Shown here: piece after piece, positions 49,568-60,184 of the stretch | Layout of the letters: each line of letters opens with the position of its first letter | Numbering within the stretch: the stretch's first letter is position 1 | Origin: Bacteroides faecichinchillae JCM 17102 | GTDB lineage: Bacteria > Bacteroidota > Bacteroidia > Bacteroidales > Bacteroidaceae | NCBI RefSeq assembly: GCF_000614145.1 | Contig: NZ_BAKK01000018.1 | Coordinates: 1-64,000, forward strand | DNA length: 64,000 nucleotides | Direction: 5' to 3' | The notes under the pieces: model-generated | Databases searched by the model: none | The model's input: only the letters and a program-made list of their open reading frames with translations | What the model was told of the DNA's origin: nothing | Translations under genes and position numbers: made by a program

Positions 49568-52500
49568 ATGAAGAACATTTATTTAATTAGTTTCCTTCTT
49601 ATGACTTTGACTTCCAATGCTCAAGAGAAAATATTGGAAGGATTTACTTATGCAGAAACAGTCTCTCCAACAGGGAAAGAATGGGAAGCGCCCGGACAGG
49701 TGGCATTGAATAAAGAACAGCCTCATGCTTGGTTCTTTACTTTTTCCGATAGTGAGAACGCGCGACGTGTATTACCCGAATACAGTAGTTATTACAAATC
49801 TCTGAACGGTACCTGGAATTTTAATTGGGTAGGTAATCCCGACGAACGTCCGGTAGAATTTTATCAACCGTCTTTTGATGTCTCAAACTGGGATACGGTA
49901 AGTGTACCTATGCAATGGAATGTAGCAGGTATTCAAAAAGACGGAAGTCTAAAGTATGGAATACCCATTTATGCCAATCAACCGGTGATTTTCCAACATA
50001 AGGTGGAAGTGGGTGACTGGAAAGGGGGAGTTATGCGTACTCCACCTCAAGATTGGGTGACTTATAAACATCGTAACGAGGTAGGTTCATATCGTCGGAC
50101 TTTTACTATTCCGGAAGATGGAAAGAACGGGAAGTATATATAAATTTTGATGGAGTTTCTTCTTTCTTCTATTTGTGGATTAATGGACATTATATCGGAT
50201 TTTCCAAAAATTCACGTAATACAGCTTCATTCAATATTACCCCTTATCTAAATAAGAACGGGGAGAATGTAGTGGCAGTTGAAGTATACCGTAACTCGGA
50301 CGGCTCTTTCCTCGAAGCACAGGATATGTTTCGTTTACCGGGAATCTTCCGTTCTGTTTCATTAACTTCTACTGCTAAAGTACAAGTGCGTGATCTTCGT
50401 ATATTTCCGGATCAGGATACTGACTATAAGAATGGAAATGTACGCATAGAAGCGGATATTCGTAATCTTGGCAAAAAGTCGGCGAAAGGATATACAATTT
50501 CTTATTCGCTCTATGCCAACAAACTTTATTCAGATGAGAATATAGTAGTGAATGGTGTGAATGGTACGGTGGATGTAGAAGAATTGGGAAAAGGTGAAAT
50601 GGCATCTGCTGTCACTACTATACAGGTGGATAATCCGCGCAAATGGTCGTCAGAAGCGCCTTACCGTTATGTATTGGTAGGGCAACTGAAAGACAAGAAA
50701 GGAAGAGTTGTTGAAACCTTTTCTACCGCTTTTGGCTTCTGTAAAGTAGAAATTAAAGATACACCGGCCGATAAGGATGAGTTCGGATTGGCAGGACGAT
50801 ATTATTATGTAAATGGTAAAACAGTCAAACTGAAAGGAGTGAACCGTCAGGAAATCAATCCGGCTACGGGAAATACCATTACCCATCAACAAATGGAAGA
50901 AGAAATAATGTTGATGAAGCGGGGTAATATTAATCATGTGCGTAATTCACATTATTCCTGTGATCCTTATTGGTATTATTATTGTGATAAGTATGGTATT
51001 TATCTGGAAGATGAGGCTAATATTGAAAGTCATGAATATTACTATGGTGATGCGTCTTTATCACATGTTCCAGAATTTGAAGCAGCTCATGTGGCACGTG
51101 TAATGGAACTGGCACACTCTCATGTCAATCATCCGTCCGTCGTGATTTGGTCATTAGGTAACGAAGCGGGACCGGGAAAAAACTTTGTGACTGCCTATGA
51201 GAAATTGCATGCTTTCGACCCTTCACGACCTGTGCAATATGAGCGCAATAATTCGATTGTCGATATGGGTTCCAATCAATATCCGTCTATCGGCTGGATG
51301 CGGGGTGCAGTGACTGGTAAATACAATATCAAATATCCTTTCCATGTATCCGAATATGCTCATTCAATGGGTAATGCTGTGGGTAATCTGATAGATTATT
51401 GGGAAGCGATAGAATCAACGAACTTTTTCTGTGGAGCAGCTATATGGGATTGGGTAGATCAGGCTTTGTATAATTATGATCCTCAAACGGGTGACCGATA
51501 TCTGGCTTATGGCGGTGATTTTGGGGATAAACCTAATAGTGGTATGTTTTGTATGAATGGCATTCTGTTTCCCGAACATTTACCCAAACCTGCTTTCTAT
51601 GAAGTAAAGAAAGTATATCAGAATGTAGGGGTACGGGCGGTAGATATGAAGAAAGGACAAATTGAGATATTCAATAAGAATTATTTCACTTCCTTGAAAG
51701 ACTATGAAATGCTGTGGATACTTTATAAGGACGGGAAACCAATCAAAGAGGGTACGGCTCCTAAAAAATCGTTTTCTGCTGTTGAGGCTCGTTCGAAAAC
51801 TACATTTACTATACCTTATAGCTATTATGAACTGGCAAAAGAAAGCGAATATTTCGTAAAGGTACAGTTCAGGCTGGCAAAGGATATGCCGTGGGCGAAA
51901 GCCGGTTTCGTGCAGATGGAAGAGCAACTGGCGGTAAAAGTTCCCGAAAGCAAGCCTTCTTTGTCTTCGGTGACTGCTTCACTTGACAAACCGGTGGTGG
52001 CAGAGAATGGAACCTTTACGACAGTTACAGGAAAGAACTTCCTAGTGAAATTTGATAATGAGCAGGGAACTATCTATAGCCTTGAATACGATGGTCGCAA
52101 AGTATTGTGTGAGGGCGAAGGACCTAAGATTAATGCGCTGCGTGCTCCGGTTGATAACGACAATTGGGCATATCGGCAATGGTTTGAAAAAGGGTTGCAT
52201 AACTTGAAACATAAAGCAACAAGTTATCAATGGATTAATGGCAAAAATAAAACGGATCAAGTAGTGCAATTGATGTATACTGTAGAGTCGCAGGCTCCGA
52301 ATGCTGCCGTATTAGTGGGAGGTACTTCAGGAAGATATAGCGTGAAAGAACTTACTGAACGTCCGTTTGGTCCGGATGATTTCAAGTTTGTGACCAGTCA
52401 GATATGGACCATTTATCCGGATGGTTCTATAGAACTGCGTACAGAAATAACTTCGAATGATCCTTCTTTGGTGTTGGCTCGTTTAGGATATGCGATGCAG

Positions 52501-53607
52501 GTTCCTACAAGATTGCAACAATACAGTTATTATGGTCGTGGTCCTTGGAATAATTTTAATGACCGTCGGACTGGCTCGTTTATAGAGATGTTTCAAAGTA
52601 CGGTCAAAGACCAGTATGCAGATTTCCCCAAACCGCAAAGTATGGGTAACCGGGAAGAAGTGCGTTGGTGTGCACTGACAGATAATTCCGGTGATGGTAT
52701 AGAGTTTGTGGCAGACGGGCAAATGTCGGTTTCTGCATTGCCATGGTCCGATATGGAGATGACACTTGCACCTCATCCTTATCAATTGCCGAGATCGAAA
52801 GCTACGCATCTGCATATAGACTTAGGAGTGACAGGGCTTGGTGGAAATAGCTGTGGACAAGGTGGACCGTTAGAGCAGGACCGTATCAAGGCTGAGAATC
52901 ATTCGATGAGTTTTATCATTCGTCCAGTACGTGGAGCAACCTATACGGAAACGGCAAATGTCGTTCCTGCGGGAGAAGTCCCTTTGGCTATTTCTCGTGC
53001 CCGTAATGGTCTGGTTACGATCCATTCACAGAAAACGGATGCTGAAATTGTCTATACATTGAATGGCGGTAAAAAAGAAATAAGTTATACCGAACCTTTC
53101 AACTTACGCGAAGGTGGTACAGTTACTGCCTTTTATAGAAGTAATAAAGCTGTATCTACCCGTATGACATTTGCAAAGATTGAGAAAGTTCCATTGACTG
53201 TCGTTTATGCTTCCAGTCAAGAAACAGGCGGTGAAGATGCGGCAAATCTTGTAGATGAAGATCCTAACACAATCTGGCACACCATGTATTCGGTTACTGT
53301 AGCAAAATATCCGCATTGGGTGGATTTTGACGCAGGAGAAATGAGGACTATTAAAGGATTTATCTATTTGCCCCGTCAGGATGGTTCAATGAATGGTTTT
53401 GTGAAAGAGTACTCTTTGGAGGTAAGTACGGATGGAAAGACATGGAGCGATGCGGTAGCAACAGGTACTTTTGATAGTAACAAAAAAGCCAAAAGGGTAG
53501 AGTTGAAAATTCCTGTACAGGCACGCTATATCCGTTTTACTTGCTTGAGTTCTCAGAATGGAGCTGATTTCGCTGGTGGTGCTGAATTTTCAATCATAGC
53601 AGATTAG
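49568..53607 (+). pseudogene. GH2 beta-galactosidase with C-terminal F5/8-type domain, single-base frameshift
   Basis: A signal peptide (to SNAQ) precedes the jelly-roll domain (about residues 60-200), which is broken at about 50132. Adding one G gives GKVYINFDGVSSFFYLW and a 1346-residue protein. The catalytic barrel has the acid/base Glu in IWSLGNEAGPGKN and the nucleophile Glu in FHVSEYAHSMGN, followed by the Bgal small-chain domain (LGYAMQVPTRLQQYSYYGRGPWNN has the usual pattern). A chitobiase-type module (EIVYTLNGGKKEISYTEPF) and a discoidin domain (ANLVDEDPNTIWHTMY) end the protein. It cleaves beta-galactosides in the periplasm or at the surface. Confidence 0.88.
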
Positions 53608-53644
53608 CTAATTTGCCATCTCTGAAATAGATGTTATTTAAAAA

Positions 53645-53825
53645 GGGGCTGTCCAAAAAGTCGGATAGCTTCTTACTGTTACTTACAGTTTAAAAGTAAA
53701 AGAATGAGATTACCATTATTCCCTGATAAAAAAGGTAATAATTTCAAGTTTATTGAATGATACTTCTTTGTTGACTTACAAATTGTAAGTTAAAAAAGTA
53801 AGGAACTGACTTTTCGGACACCCTC
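53645..53825. mobile_element. MITE-like element (about 181 bp, IS-type terminal inverted repeats)
   Basis: The left end (GGGGCTGTCCAAAAAGTC) and the inverted right end (GAGGGTGTCCGAAAAGTC) match at 15 of 18 positions, and similarity extends inward to a shared CTTACT. No coding frame lies between them. The centre has palindromes, including CTTACAAATTGTAAG. The ends resemble those of IS1182-type elements, an inference from memory. It follows the GH2 stop by 38 bp. The rest of the 365-bp gap shows no gene. Confidence 0.7.
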
Positions 53826-53972
53826 AACCTGAAATATGTTTGTGCCTGATGGTGGATAAACTATCAGAGTTCTTGTTATACCTTCTTTCTTTAGTGTAAA
53901 AAGGTACAAAAGCTTTGAGTTTATCAGAGATAATAATTAATTTAGTATTCGATTAATAAAAATGACGATGCT

Positions 53973-55250
53973 ATGAAACAAGATATCTTTCGAGGAGAGA
54001 ATCCTGTGAAAATTGTTGCTATCGGAGCTGGAAACCGAACTAATAAATACTTAGAATATGCACGTATACATCCTGATCGTTTACAGCTGGTTGGGGTTGT
54101 TGAAGTAAATACCAATCGAATGCAGCATATTGCTGAAGAATTTGGCCTGGATCGTTCACATTGCTTTTGCGACTATGATGATTTCTTTGCTCATTCATTT
54201 CCTGCTGATGCTGTTTTAATAGCAACTCCTGAAGATATTCACTATGATCCTTGTATTAAAGCGATTGATGCGGGATATCATGTATTGCTTGAAAAACCGA
54301 TTGCACAGAATCTTGCAGAATGTAATGATATAGCTGAGCATGCTAAACGTAAAGGAGTACTTGTTTGTGTATGTCATGTGCTACGTTATCACCCTTATTT
54401 TCTGAAAATTAAGGAAGTTGTTGATTCCGGTAAATTAGGAAAGATTATCTCAATCAACCATATCGCATCCGTAGGATTGGATCGTACTATGCATGGTTTT
54501 GTGAGAGGATTGTGGCGAAAGGAAAAATTGACTAATCCGATGTTGATAGCAAAGTGTTGCCACGATGTTGATCTGTTGTTATGGCTGACGAAAACTGCTT
54601 GTCGAAGACTTTCGTCATTTGGCTCTTTACGTTGGTTCCGTTCGGAAAATGCACCGGAAGGTAGTTCGGAACGTTGTTTTAATTGTTCTATAGAAACAGA
54701 ATGCCCGTATTCTGCAGTCGATCTTTACTATAATCGGCGTAGCTGGATTTCAAATTTCGATATTCCGGTAGGAAAGACTTTGGATGATGTTTTGATGGAA
54801 GAACTACGTCATGGTGTGTACGGACGTTGTGTTTTCCATTGCGATAATGATGTGGTTGATCATCAGGTCCTTTCGATGGAGATGGCCGACGAAGTGACGA
54901 TCAATCTTTCAATGGATATATTTACTAATGATGATTACCGGGAAACTCATATTAAATTGACTCATGGGGAAATAGATGGTAATGAAAAACATTTGCGTGT
55001 GCGTAAGTTCAGAAGTAACGAAGAACAGGTATTTGACTTTTCGGATATCTCTAATAAGCCTTTTCATGCCGGTGCGGACTTAAATCTGGTAGATCACTTT
55101 GTGAAAGCACTATCGAATAAAGAATATGAGCTTCAGACTTCTATTGAAAATTCAGTAGAAAGTCATCGGATCTGTTATGAAGCAGAGCGTAGTCGGTTGA
55201 CAGGTAAGATTATTGAATTAAACTCTTCTGATCAGATTCATAAAAAATAG
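53973..55250 (+). CDS. Gfo/Idh/MocA family oxidoreductase, 425 aa
   Basis: The N-terminal Rossmann domain has IVAIGAGNRTNKYLEYA and the cofactor-site motif LLEKPIAQN. The catalytic-type region includes HVLRYHPYF, then KCCHDVDLLLWL with a conserved His. Three extra Cys (RCFNCSIETECPYSA) near residue 235 suggest a zinc- or structure-stabilising site in the C-terminal domain. Members oxidise or reduce sugars with NAD(P). There is no signal peptide, so it is cytoplasmic. It follows the GH2 gene and probably serves the same locus. Confidence 0.88.
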   Translation: MKQDIFRGENPVKIVAIGAGNRTNKYLEYARIHPDRLQLVGVVEVNTNRMQHIAEEFGLDRSHCFCDYDDFFAHSFPADAVLIATPEDIHYDPCIKAIDAGYHVLLEKPIAQNLAECNDIAEHAKRKGVLVCVCHVLRYHPYFLKIKEVVDSGKLGKIISINHIASVGLDRTMHGFVRGLWRKEKLTNPMLIAKCCHDVDLLLWLTKTACRRLSSFGSLRWFRSENAPEGSSERCFNCSIETECPYSAVDLYYNRRSWISNFDIPVGKTLDDVLMEELRHGVYGRCVFHCDNDVVDHQVLSMEMADEVTINLSMDIFTNDDYRETHIKLTHGEIDGNEKHLRVRKFRSNEEQVFDFSDISNKPFHAGADLNLVDHFVKALSNKEYELQTSIENSVESHRICYEAERSRLTGKIIELNSSDQIHKK

Positions 55251-55529
55251 ATGAAATACAATTATATAGAAATACTTTGTTTTTTCTTTTCTGTTTTTTG
55301 CTCTTAGTATGTTTACCACTTTTGGGTTGCTTGAGGTTGAAAGCTTTAGAAATAAAGGAAGTTGGTAATGGATCAGTAGTCGATGGATTTCTATATTATT
55401 GAATATCGCAAAAGTATAGTCTTGTTTCAGAAAAAGAGATGTGAATCTCTGCTAAAAACTTTTCAAACTTGCAAATTCGTTTCAATCGTTTCACAGAACC
55501 TTCCATGGCTTGGAAATAATCATAAAAGT

Positions 55530-55583
55530 ATGATTGTTTTCATTCTTTAACTTCTATATTTGTTCACAGAAACGAACAATCAT
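55530..55583 (+). promoter_or_regulatory. Promoter flanked by a 9-bp inverted repeat (DUF3575 operon)
   Basis: TATATTTG (55555-55562) is an exact -7 element with a TTG at 55534-55536, 18 bp upstream. ATGATTGTT (55530-55538) and its complement AACAATCAT (55575-55583) flank it. The right arm includes the first bases of the start codon at 55582, so a hairpin would cover the start. A regulatory effect is an inference. The rest of the 331-bp gap contains only an 18-codon frame at 55251 that begins like a signal peptide and ends at once. Confidence 0.5.
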
Positions 55584-56862
55584 GAAACATGGCGTCTACA
55601 TACTAGCTTTTTTCGCAACACTCTTGTGCCTGTCGGGAAAAGGGTATGCTTCGACTCCATCCATTGCTGTCGTGAGAGATACAACATTTCGAGTAATTGT
55701 TTATTTTGGAGAGAATGAAGACGGTATTGATTCTTGTTATCAGAATAATAGTCAGTCCATTGCTTTGTTAGATTCTTTGCTTGATTTGAGTTTAGGTACA
55801 GAATCTGTTATTTCAATAAAAGGAGAGGCTTTCGCTTCACCTGATGGTGAATGTAATAGTAATATTGACTTGGCTGTTAAAAGAATAAATTCTGTGAAAG
55901 AATTGTTACAAAAACGTTATCCATATATTGAAGAGGAAAAGATAGAGTTTTTGGCTAAGGGAGAAGATTGGACAGGGCTTCGCAGGTTGATTTCTGCTGA
56001 TGTAAACTTACCGGACCGAGAAGATGTGTTAACGCTGATTGATTATCATCAGGATAATATGATGAAGCGGAAACAACTATTGCAAAAGTTGGATGGTGGA
56101 ATTCCTTATCGGTTTATAGTTCGTGACATAATGCCTGGATTGAGACGAGTGGAAATTACTATAGTCCGAGAATTACCGGAAATAGAAAAGAAAGCTTTTA
56201 CACCTGAGACTTCTACTTCCGAATTGTTTGTTTCAACAAAAGTAGAAGTGTCTCCTGGAAATAATTTAAATAAGACCAAAGAGGATAATTTTCAGAAACG
56301 GTCTTATGAGATGACTGTAGTGGAGATGGGAGGCCCGGTGGAAAGGAAAATAATTTTAGCGATAAAGAATAATTTGATATATGATTTGTTATTAGCACCA
56401 AATTTAGAAATAGAGATTCCAATAAGTAAAAGATGGTCTTTGAATACTGAATATAAATGTCCGTGGTGGTTGAATAGCGAACATGAATTTTGTTATCAGC
56501 TTCTTTCAGGAGGTGTGGAAGGACGTTGTTGGTTAGGTAACCGTCGGAAACGTAATAGATTGACCGGACATTTTTTAGGACTTTATACTGAAGGTGGCAT
56601 TTATGATTTTCAGTTTCAGGGAGACGGTTATCAAGGTAAATATTACGGAGCGGTAGGAGTGACATACGGATATGCCAAACAGTTAGCTCGACATTTTTCA
56701 TTAGAGTTTAGTTTAGGTGTAGGATATTTGGCAACAGAATATAAGAAATACACTCCTTACGAGGGGGACATTGTTTGGATGAATAGTGGACGTTATCATT
56801 TTATTGGCCCTACCAAGGCAAAAGTTTCTTTGATATGGTTAATAACAACAAGGAGGCAGTGA
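55582..56862 (+). CDS. DUF3575 protein with OmpA-like N-terminal domain, 426 aa
   Basis: The ATG at 55582 opens a signal peptide (MKHGVYILAFFATLLCL, ending YAST); the upstream in-frame ATG at 55534 precedes the promoter. Residues about 30-130 carry an OmpA-C-like peptidoglycan-binding pattern (VISIKGEAFASPDGECNSNI, then AVKRINSVKELLQKRYP). Residues about 255-426 form the DUF3575 outer-membrane-barrel domain (NNLIYDLLLAPNLEIEIPIS, ending AKVSLIWLI). Such genes accompany Bacteroides fimbrial operons and may anchor or assemble the pilus. It overlaps the SD of the next gene. Confidence 0.83.
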   Translation: MKHGVYILAFFATLLCLSGKGYASTPSIAVVRDTTFRVIVYFGENEDGIDSCYQNNSQSIALLDSLLDLSLGTESVISIKGEAFASPDGECNSNIDLAVKRINSVKELLQKRYPYIEEEKIEFLAKGEDWTGLRRLISADVNLPDREDVLTLIDYHQDNMMKRKQLLQKLDGGIPYRFIVRDIMPGLRRVEITIVRELPEIEKKAFTPETSTSELFVSTKVEVSPGNNLNKTKEDNFQKRSYEMTVVEMGGPVERKIILAIKNNLIYDLLLAPNLEIEIPISKRWSLNTEYKCPWWLNSEHEFCYQLLSGGVEGRCWLGNRRKRNRLTGHFLGLYTEGGIYDFQFQGDGYQGKYYGAVGVTYGYAKQLARHFSLEFSLGVGYLATEYKKYTPYEGDIVWMNSGRYHFIGPTKAKVSLIWLITTRRQ

Positions 56863-56865
56863 TGT

Positions 56866-57825
56866 ATGCAAGATATGAGATATATATTTCTTGTGTTTCT
56901 GTTCACGCTGTTAGTGTTAGGAGGATGTAGCCGTCGGGATGTCTTGGATGATTATCCGGTTAGCGGAGTGGAAATATCACTTGACTGGGATGGTGTTACA
57001 GATCAACTACCGGAAGGAGTTAGGGTTATCTTTTATCCGAAAGATGGAAAAGGTAAAAAGGTTGATACTTATCTTTCAATAAGAGGTGGTAAGATAAAAG
57101 TTCCTCCGGGTCGATATTCGGTAGTGGTGTACAATTACGATACGGAAATGGTACAAATCCGGAATGAAGGTGCTTATGAAACGGTAGAGGCTTTTACTGG
57201 GCATTGCAATGGATTGGGAGTGACAGGTACAGAAGAGCTAGTTTGGGGACCTGATCCGTTATATGTAGTGAACATTGATGAACTGCAGATAAAAAAAAGC
57301 GACAAAGTTCTTCTTTTGGACTGGCAACCAAAATTGATAGTAAAGACTTATTCATTCAAAATAAAAGCAGAAGGATTACAGTATGTTTCTACTATTATTG
57401 GAAGTGTTGAAGGAATGGCAAACTGCTATTGTTTGGGTAGGTGTTGTGGAATGAAAGGAGAGGCTGCTCTGTATTTTGAAGCAGGTATACAAGGAGATGA
57501 GATTATTGGAAGTTTCACTGCTTTTGGAATACCTGAAGATATGGTTACCAGAGCTAGTATGGGAATGGTGAAGATAAATTTTGTATTTGTAAAAACAGAT
57601 AAGAGTGTACAAAAGATTGAGGTTGATATAACAGAGGTAATAGCTGATTCTGAAGGTAATGAAGGTGAAAATGAGGAGGATCCTCATATGAAAATTGAGT
57701 TACCGATTAAAGATGAAATAAAAGTTGAAAAGCCGGATAATCCCTCTGGTGATGGAGGAGGGGGGATTGGCGGAGATGTTGGTGATTGGGGAGATGATGA
57801 AGAAATAGAGCTACCAGTGAATTAG
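56866..57825 (+). CDS. DUF5119 lipoprotein of the fimbrial operon, 319 aa
   Basis: ATG at 56866 is preceded by AGGAGG at a 9-bp distance. The lipoprotein signal ends LLVLGGC (Cys21). DUF5119 covers about 35-265 (GVEISLDWDG, YSVVVYNYDTEMVQIRNEG, ADGL-like region AYETVEAFTGHCNG, then IKINFVFVKT). The last 50 residues are unusual: an acidic and Gly-rich stretch (SEGNEGENEEDPH, then GDGGGGIGGDVGDWGDDEE). DUF5119 proteins are fimbria minor components in Bacteroides. It is 4 bp from the DUF3575 stop. Confidence 0.82.
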   Translation: MQDMRYIFLVFLFTLLVLGGCSRRDVLDDYPVSGVEISLDWDGVTDQLPEGVRVIFYPKDGKGKKVDTYLSIRGGKIKVPPGRYSVVVYNYDTEMVQIRNEGAYETVEAFTGHCNGLGVTGTEELVWGPDPLYVVNIDELQIKKSDKVLLLDWQPKLIVKTYSFKIKAEGLQYVSTIIGSVEGMANCYCLGRCCGMKGEAALYFEAGIQGDEIIGSFTAFGIPEDMVTRASMGMVKINFVFVKTDKSVQKIEVDITEVIADSEGNEGENEEDPHMKIELPIKDEIKVEKPDNPSGDGGGGIGGDVGDWGDDEEIELPVN

Positions 57826-57878
57826 AATTAATAGCATAAACAAAATATAACAATATTATAAACTTAAAAAATACAGTT

Positions 57879-58832
57879 ATGAAAGAATTATTATTAGCAG
57901 TTGCAACGGTAATGGCTATTACAGGTTGCTCACAGAGTGAAGAATTTGATGCACAGGGAACAAACAATGAAATTAAAGTTGGGGCTATGGTAAAGAAGTC
58001 ACCAAGAGCAGTGGTTACGGATAATGCGACTTTTAAATCTTTCACACTAAGTTCTTTTATTGTAGATAATAATCAGGATTATAGTATAGTAGGATTAGGG
58101 ACTGCTTATATGGATGAAGTTTCTTATACTGGTATTAAAGGAAATTGGACGACTACTGATAAATACTATTGGCCTAGTGATAAGAATATACAGTTCTTTG
58201 GCTATTCCGGTGGGACAAATTTCGCAGTTAGTGATACAGGATACCCAACTTTATCATTTTCTATAAAGGGCATATCTTCAGAACAGGAAGACTTGGTTGT
58301 TTCAGCTGTGAATACAGGTAAACCAGCTGAGAATGCTAAAGTTGATTTAAGTTTTAAGCATATTCTTACTAAAATTAATTTCTCATATAAACCAGAAAAT
58401 AATTACACTTATACAATAAGTAAACTGAAAATTAGTGGTATAAAGGGAGGTGATGCAACTTACACTTTTAATGCAGATCCAGTTCAGGGAAAATGGACAG
58501 TGGGTAGTTTAGATGCGACTTATGAATATCCAATCACAAAGGGAGAAACTGCTTCAGGAGGTTATTATCCATTGGATTCAAAAGATGGTTCATTGATGTT
58601 ATTGCCACAAAGTATTGCTGATGGAGCTGCAACAATTCTGATTACCTATACAGCAACGAAAGGTGCTTACAGTTATACAGCTACTGATAAAATTATTAAA
58701 ATACCAGAATCTGTATGGGGAATTGGACAAAGTGTACGTTATAAATTAGCATTACCTGCCGGTGAAGGAGTAATTGATTTTGATACAGATGTATTGAATA
58801 ATTGGGAATCTGAAGATTCAAGTGAACTATAA
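57879..58832 (+). CDS. Fimbrillin family lipoprotein, 317 aa
   Basis: A lipoprotein signal ends at MAITGC (Cys17). The mature protein has the fimbrillin A/Mfa1-like beta pattern: YYWPSDKNIQFFGYS, LSFKHILTKINFSYKPENNY (the conserved F.H.L..I.F box) and a C-terminal VRYKLALPAGEGVIDFDTDV. Lipidated pilins of this type are processed by a surface protease and polymerised by strand exchange. A typical processing site (SPRAVVTD, Arg43-Ala44) is visible. It is the third gene of the operon. Confidence 0.83.
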   Translation: MKELLLAVATVMAITGCSQSEEFDAQGTNNEIKVGAMVKKSPRAVVTDNATFKSFTLSSFIVDNNQDYSIVGLGTAYMDEVSYTGIKGNWTTTDKYYWPSDKNIQFFGYSGGTNFAVSDTGYPTLSFSIKGISSEQEDLVVSAVNTGKPAENAKVDLSFKHILTKINFSYKPENNYTYTISKLKISGIKGGDATYTFNADPVQGKWTVGSLDATYEYPITKGETASGGYYPLDSKDGSLMLLPQSIADGAATILITYTATKGAYSYTATDKIIKIPESVWGIGQSVRYKLALPAGEGVIDFDTDVLNNWESEDSSEL

Positions 58833-58920
58833 TAAGTTTAATTGGTAAAAAATATATTTTTACGAAGAAGCTGATACCTTATAGTTTTTAATTTTAATAT
58901 ACTTTATAATTTTATTATAA

Positions 58921-59980
58921 TGAAGTGCCCCCCAAAAGTTGGAAAGTAAATTATTAAACTATATTGAAAGAGTTCGGTATTGAATCGGACTCTTTCCTTT
59001 TTTCTCGATTTAATTCTTTTATTGTTGTAGTAATCAATATATTCGTCTAAAGCCTTGATGAAGTCTTCCGCAGATTCGAACTTTTCAGCATAGAGCAGTT
59101 CAGATTTCATAATACCAAAAAGTTTTCAGCCATGGCGTTGTCAAGACAATTACCCTTCCGAGACATACTTTGTGAGACATGATGCTGGGTAAGCTGCTTT
59201 CGATAACCATAGTTTGGTATTTCCACCCTTAATCAAAGTGTATAATTAGTCCGTCAAGATTGTCGAACTTAGTAAACGCCTTGTCAAGCATATCGTATAT
59301 TTGCTCAAGAATGGGACTTCTGGATAGGTTAAAAATATTATTTTACCATTGAACATATCCAATATGAGCGAAAGATGCAACTTCTCTGAACCTATATTTA
59401 TCTGCGTGACATCCGTTGCTCATTTACGATTGGGGGCTTGAGCAATAAAGTTCCTATTGATTATATTTGGAGAAATCGGCAAGATCGCTCCTTTGTATGA
59501 GCGGTAGCGGATCTTTCTAATTTTATTTTTAAGCTCCATAGTGTCCACTAGTCTTCATACGGTTTTATGATTGATTGTAAAGCCTCGGTTTTGCATTTCC
59601 GTTGTAATACGTCAATAATCATAGCGACCTTTATGCTCATGAAAAATGGATTCTATCATATTTTTCTCCTCTGCATATTTATTGCTTGAATTTAAGCGTT
59701 TCAAATGATAGTAGAATATGGAACGAGCCATCTTTCTTAACCTCAATAATAAGTTAAGAGGATATTGTGACCTTAGTCCGTCGATGACTTCTGCCCATTC
59801 AGATGTGTCCAGGCTTTCTTTTCTTCGACTAAGGTCTTCGCTTTTTTTAGCAGCGTATTTTCTGCTCTCAGACAGATATTTTCTGTCTGGAGTTTCTCCA
59901 GTTCCGTCTGCGGTTCTTTCTTCTTGGATCTAACCATATCTTTTAACGGTTTGCCCCGAAGTTGGGATAGGTGGAGTGCC
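58921..59980 (-). mobile_element. Degenerate IS3-family (IS150-type) insertion sequence remnant
   Basis: The end sequence TGAAGTGCCCCCCAAAAGTT (58920-58940) matches the IS150-type terminal repeat. On the minus strand the pieces of orfA (GKPLKDMVRSKKKEPQTELE, then LEKLQTENICLRAENTLLKK) and orfB (LLLRLRKMARSIFYYHLKRL, ATDVTQI, KSELLYAEKFESAEDFIKAL) can be followed. They are scattered over three frames with many stops. The far end is not clear. The element is dead and lies between two fimbria-type gene groups. Confidence 0.75.
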
Positions 59981-60055
59981 GTGCAACCTGAACTGAACTT
60001 GGAACTTGGACAAAAACAAGCTCAATAAATGTCCAACAAAAGAAAGAAAATATGC

Positions 60056-60184
60056 CTAATATCCTTCTATCTTCCACTTATTTATTAATCCCTTTGTATC
60101 GTGATCATACAACAACATATGTAGACTGATAATATCCTTTAAGGCATCCCCAGTAACCCGTGTGCGATTCACTGTCGAGAACAT
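60056..60184 (-). pseudogene. Short C-terminal-like coding remnant (42 codons)
   Basis: The frame reads MFSTVNRTRVTGDALKDIIS, then LHMLLYDHDTKGLINKWKIE-type residues, and ends TAG at 60056. It looks like the end of a longer soluble protein whose front part is missing; upstream bases do not continue the frame convincingly. I do not recognise the family. The surrounding 60185-60402 shows no gene. Confidence 0.3.

Noticed and set aside
55251-55307. 18-codon signal-peptide-like frame directly after the oxidoreductase stop
   Set aside because: It ends after the hydrophobic stretch and continues into no recognisable protein in any frame; it may be a remnant but cannot be supported.
55530-55583. 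Invertible promoter of the capsule type
   Set aside because: Arms of 9 bp and a 54-bp span are much shorter than known Bacteroides invertible promoters, and no recombinase gene is adjacent. Kept only as a low-interest observation.
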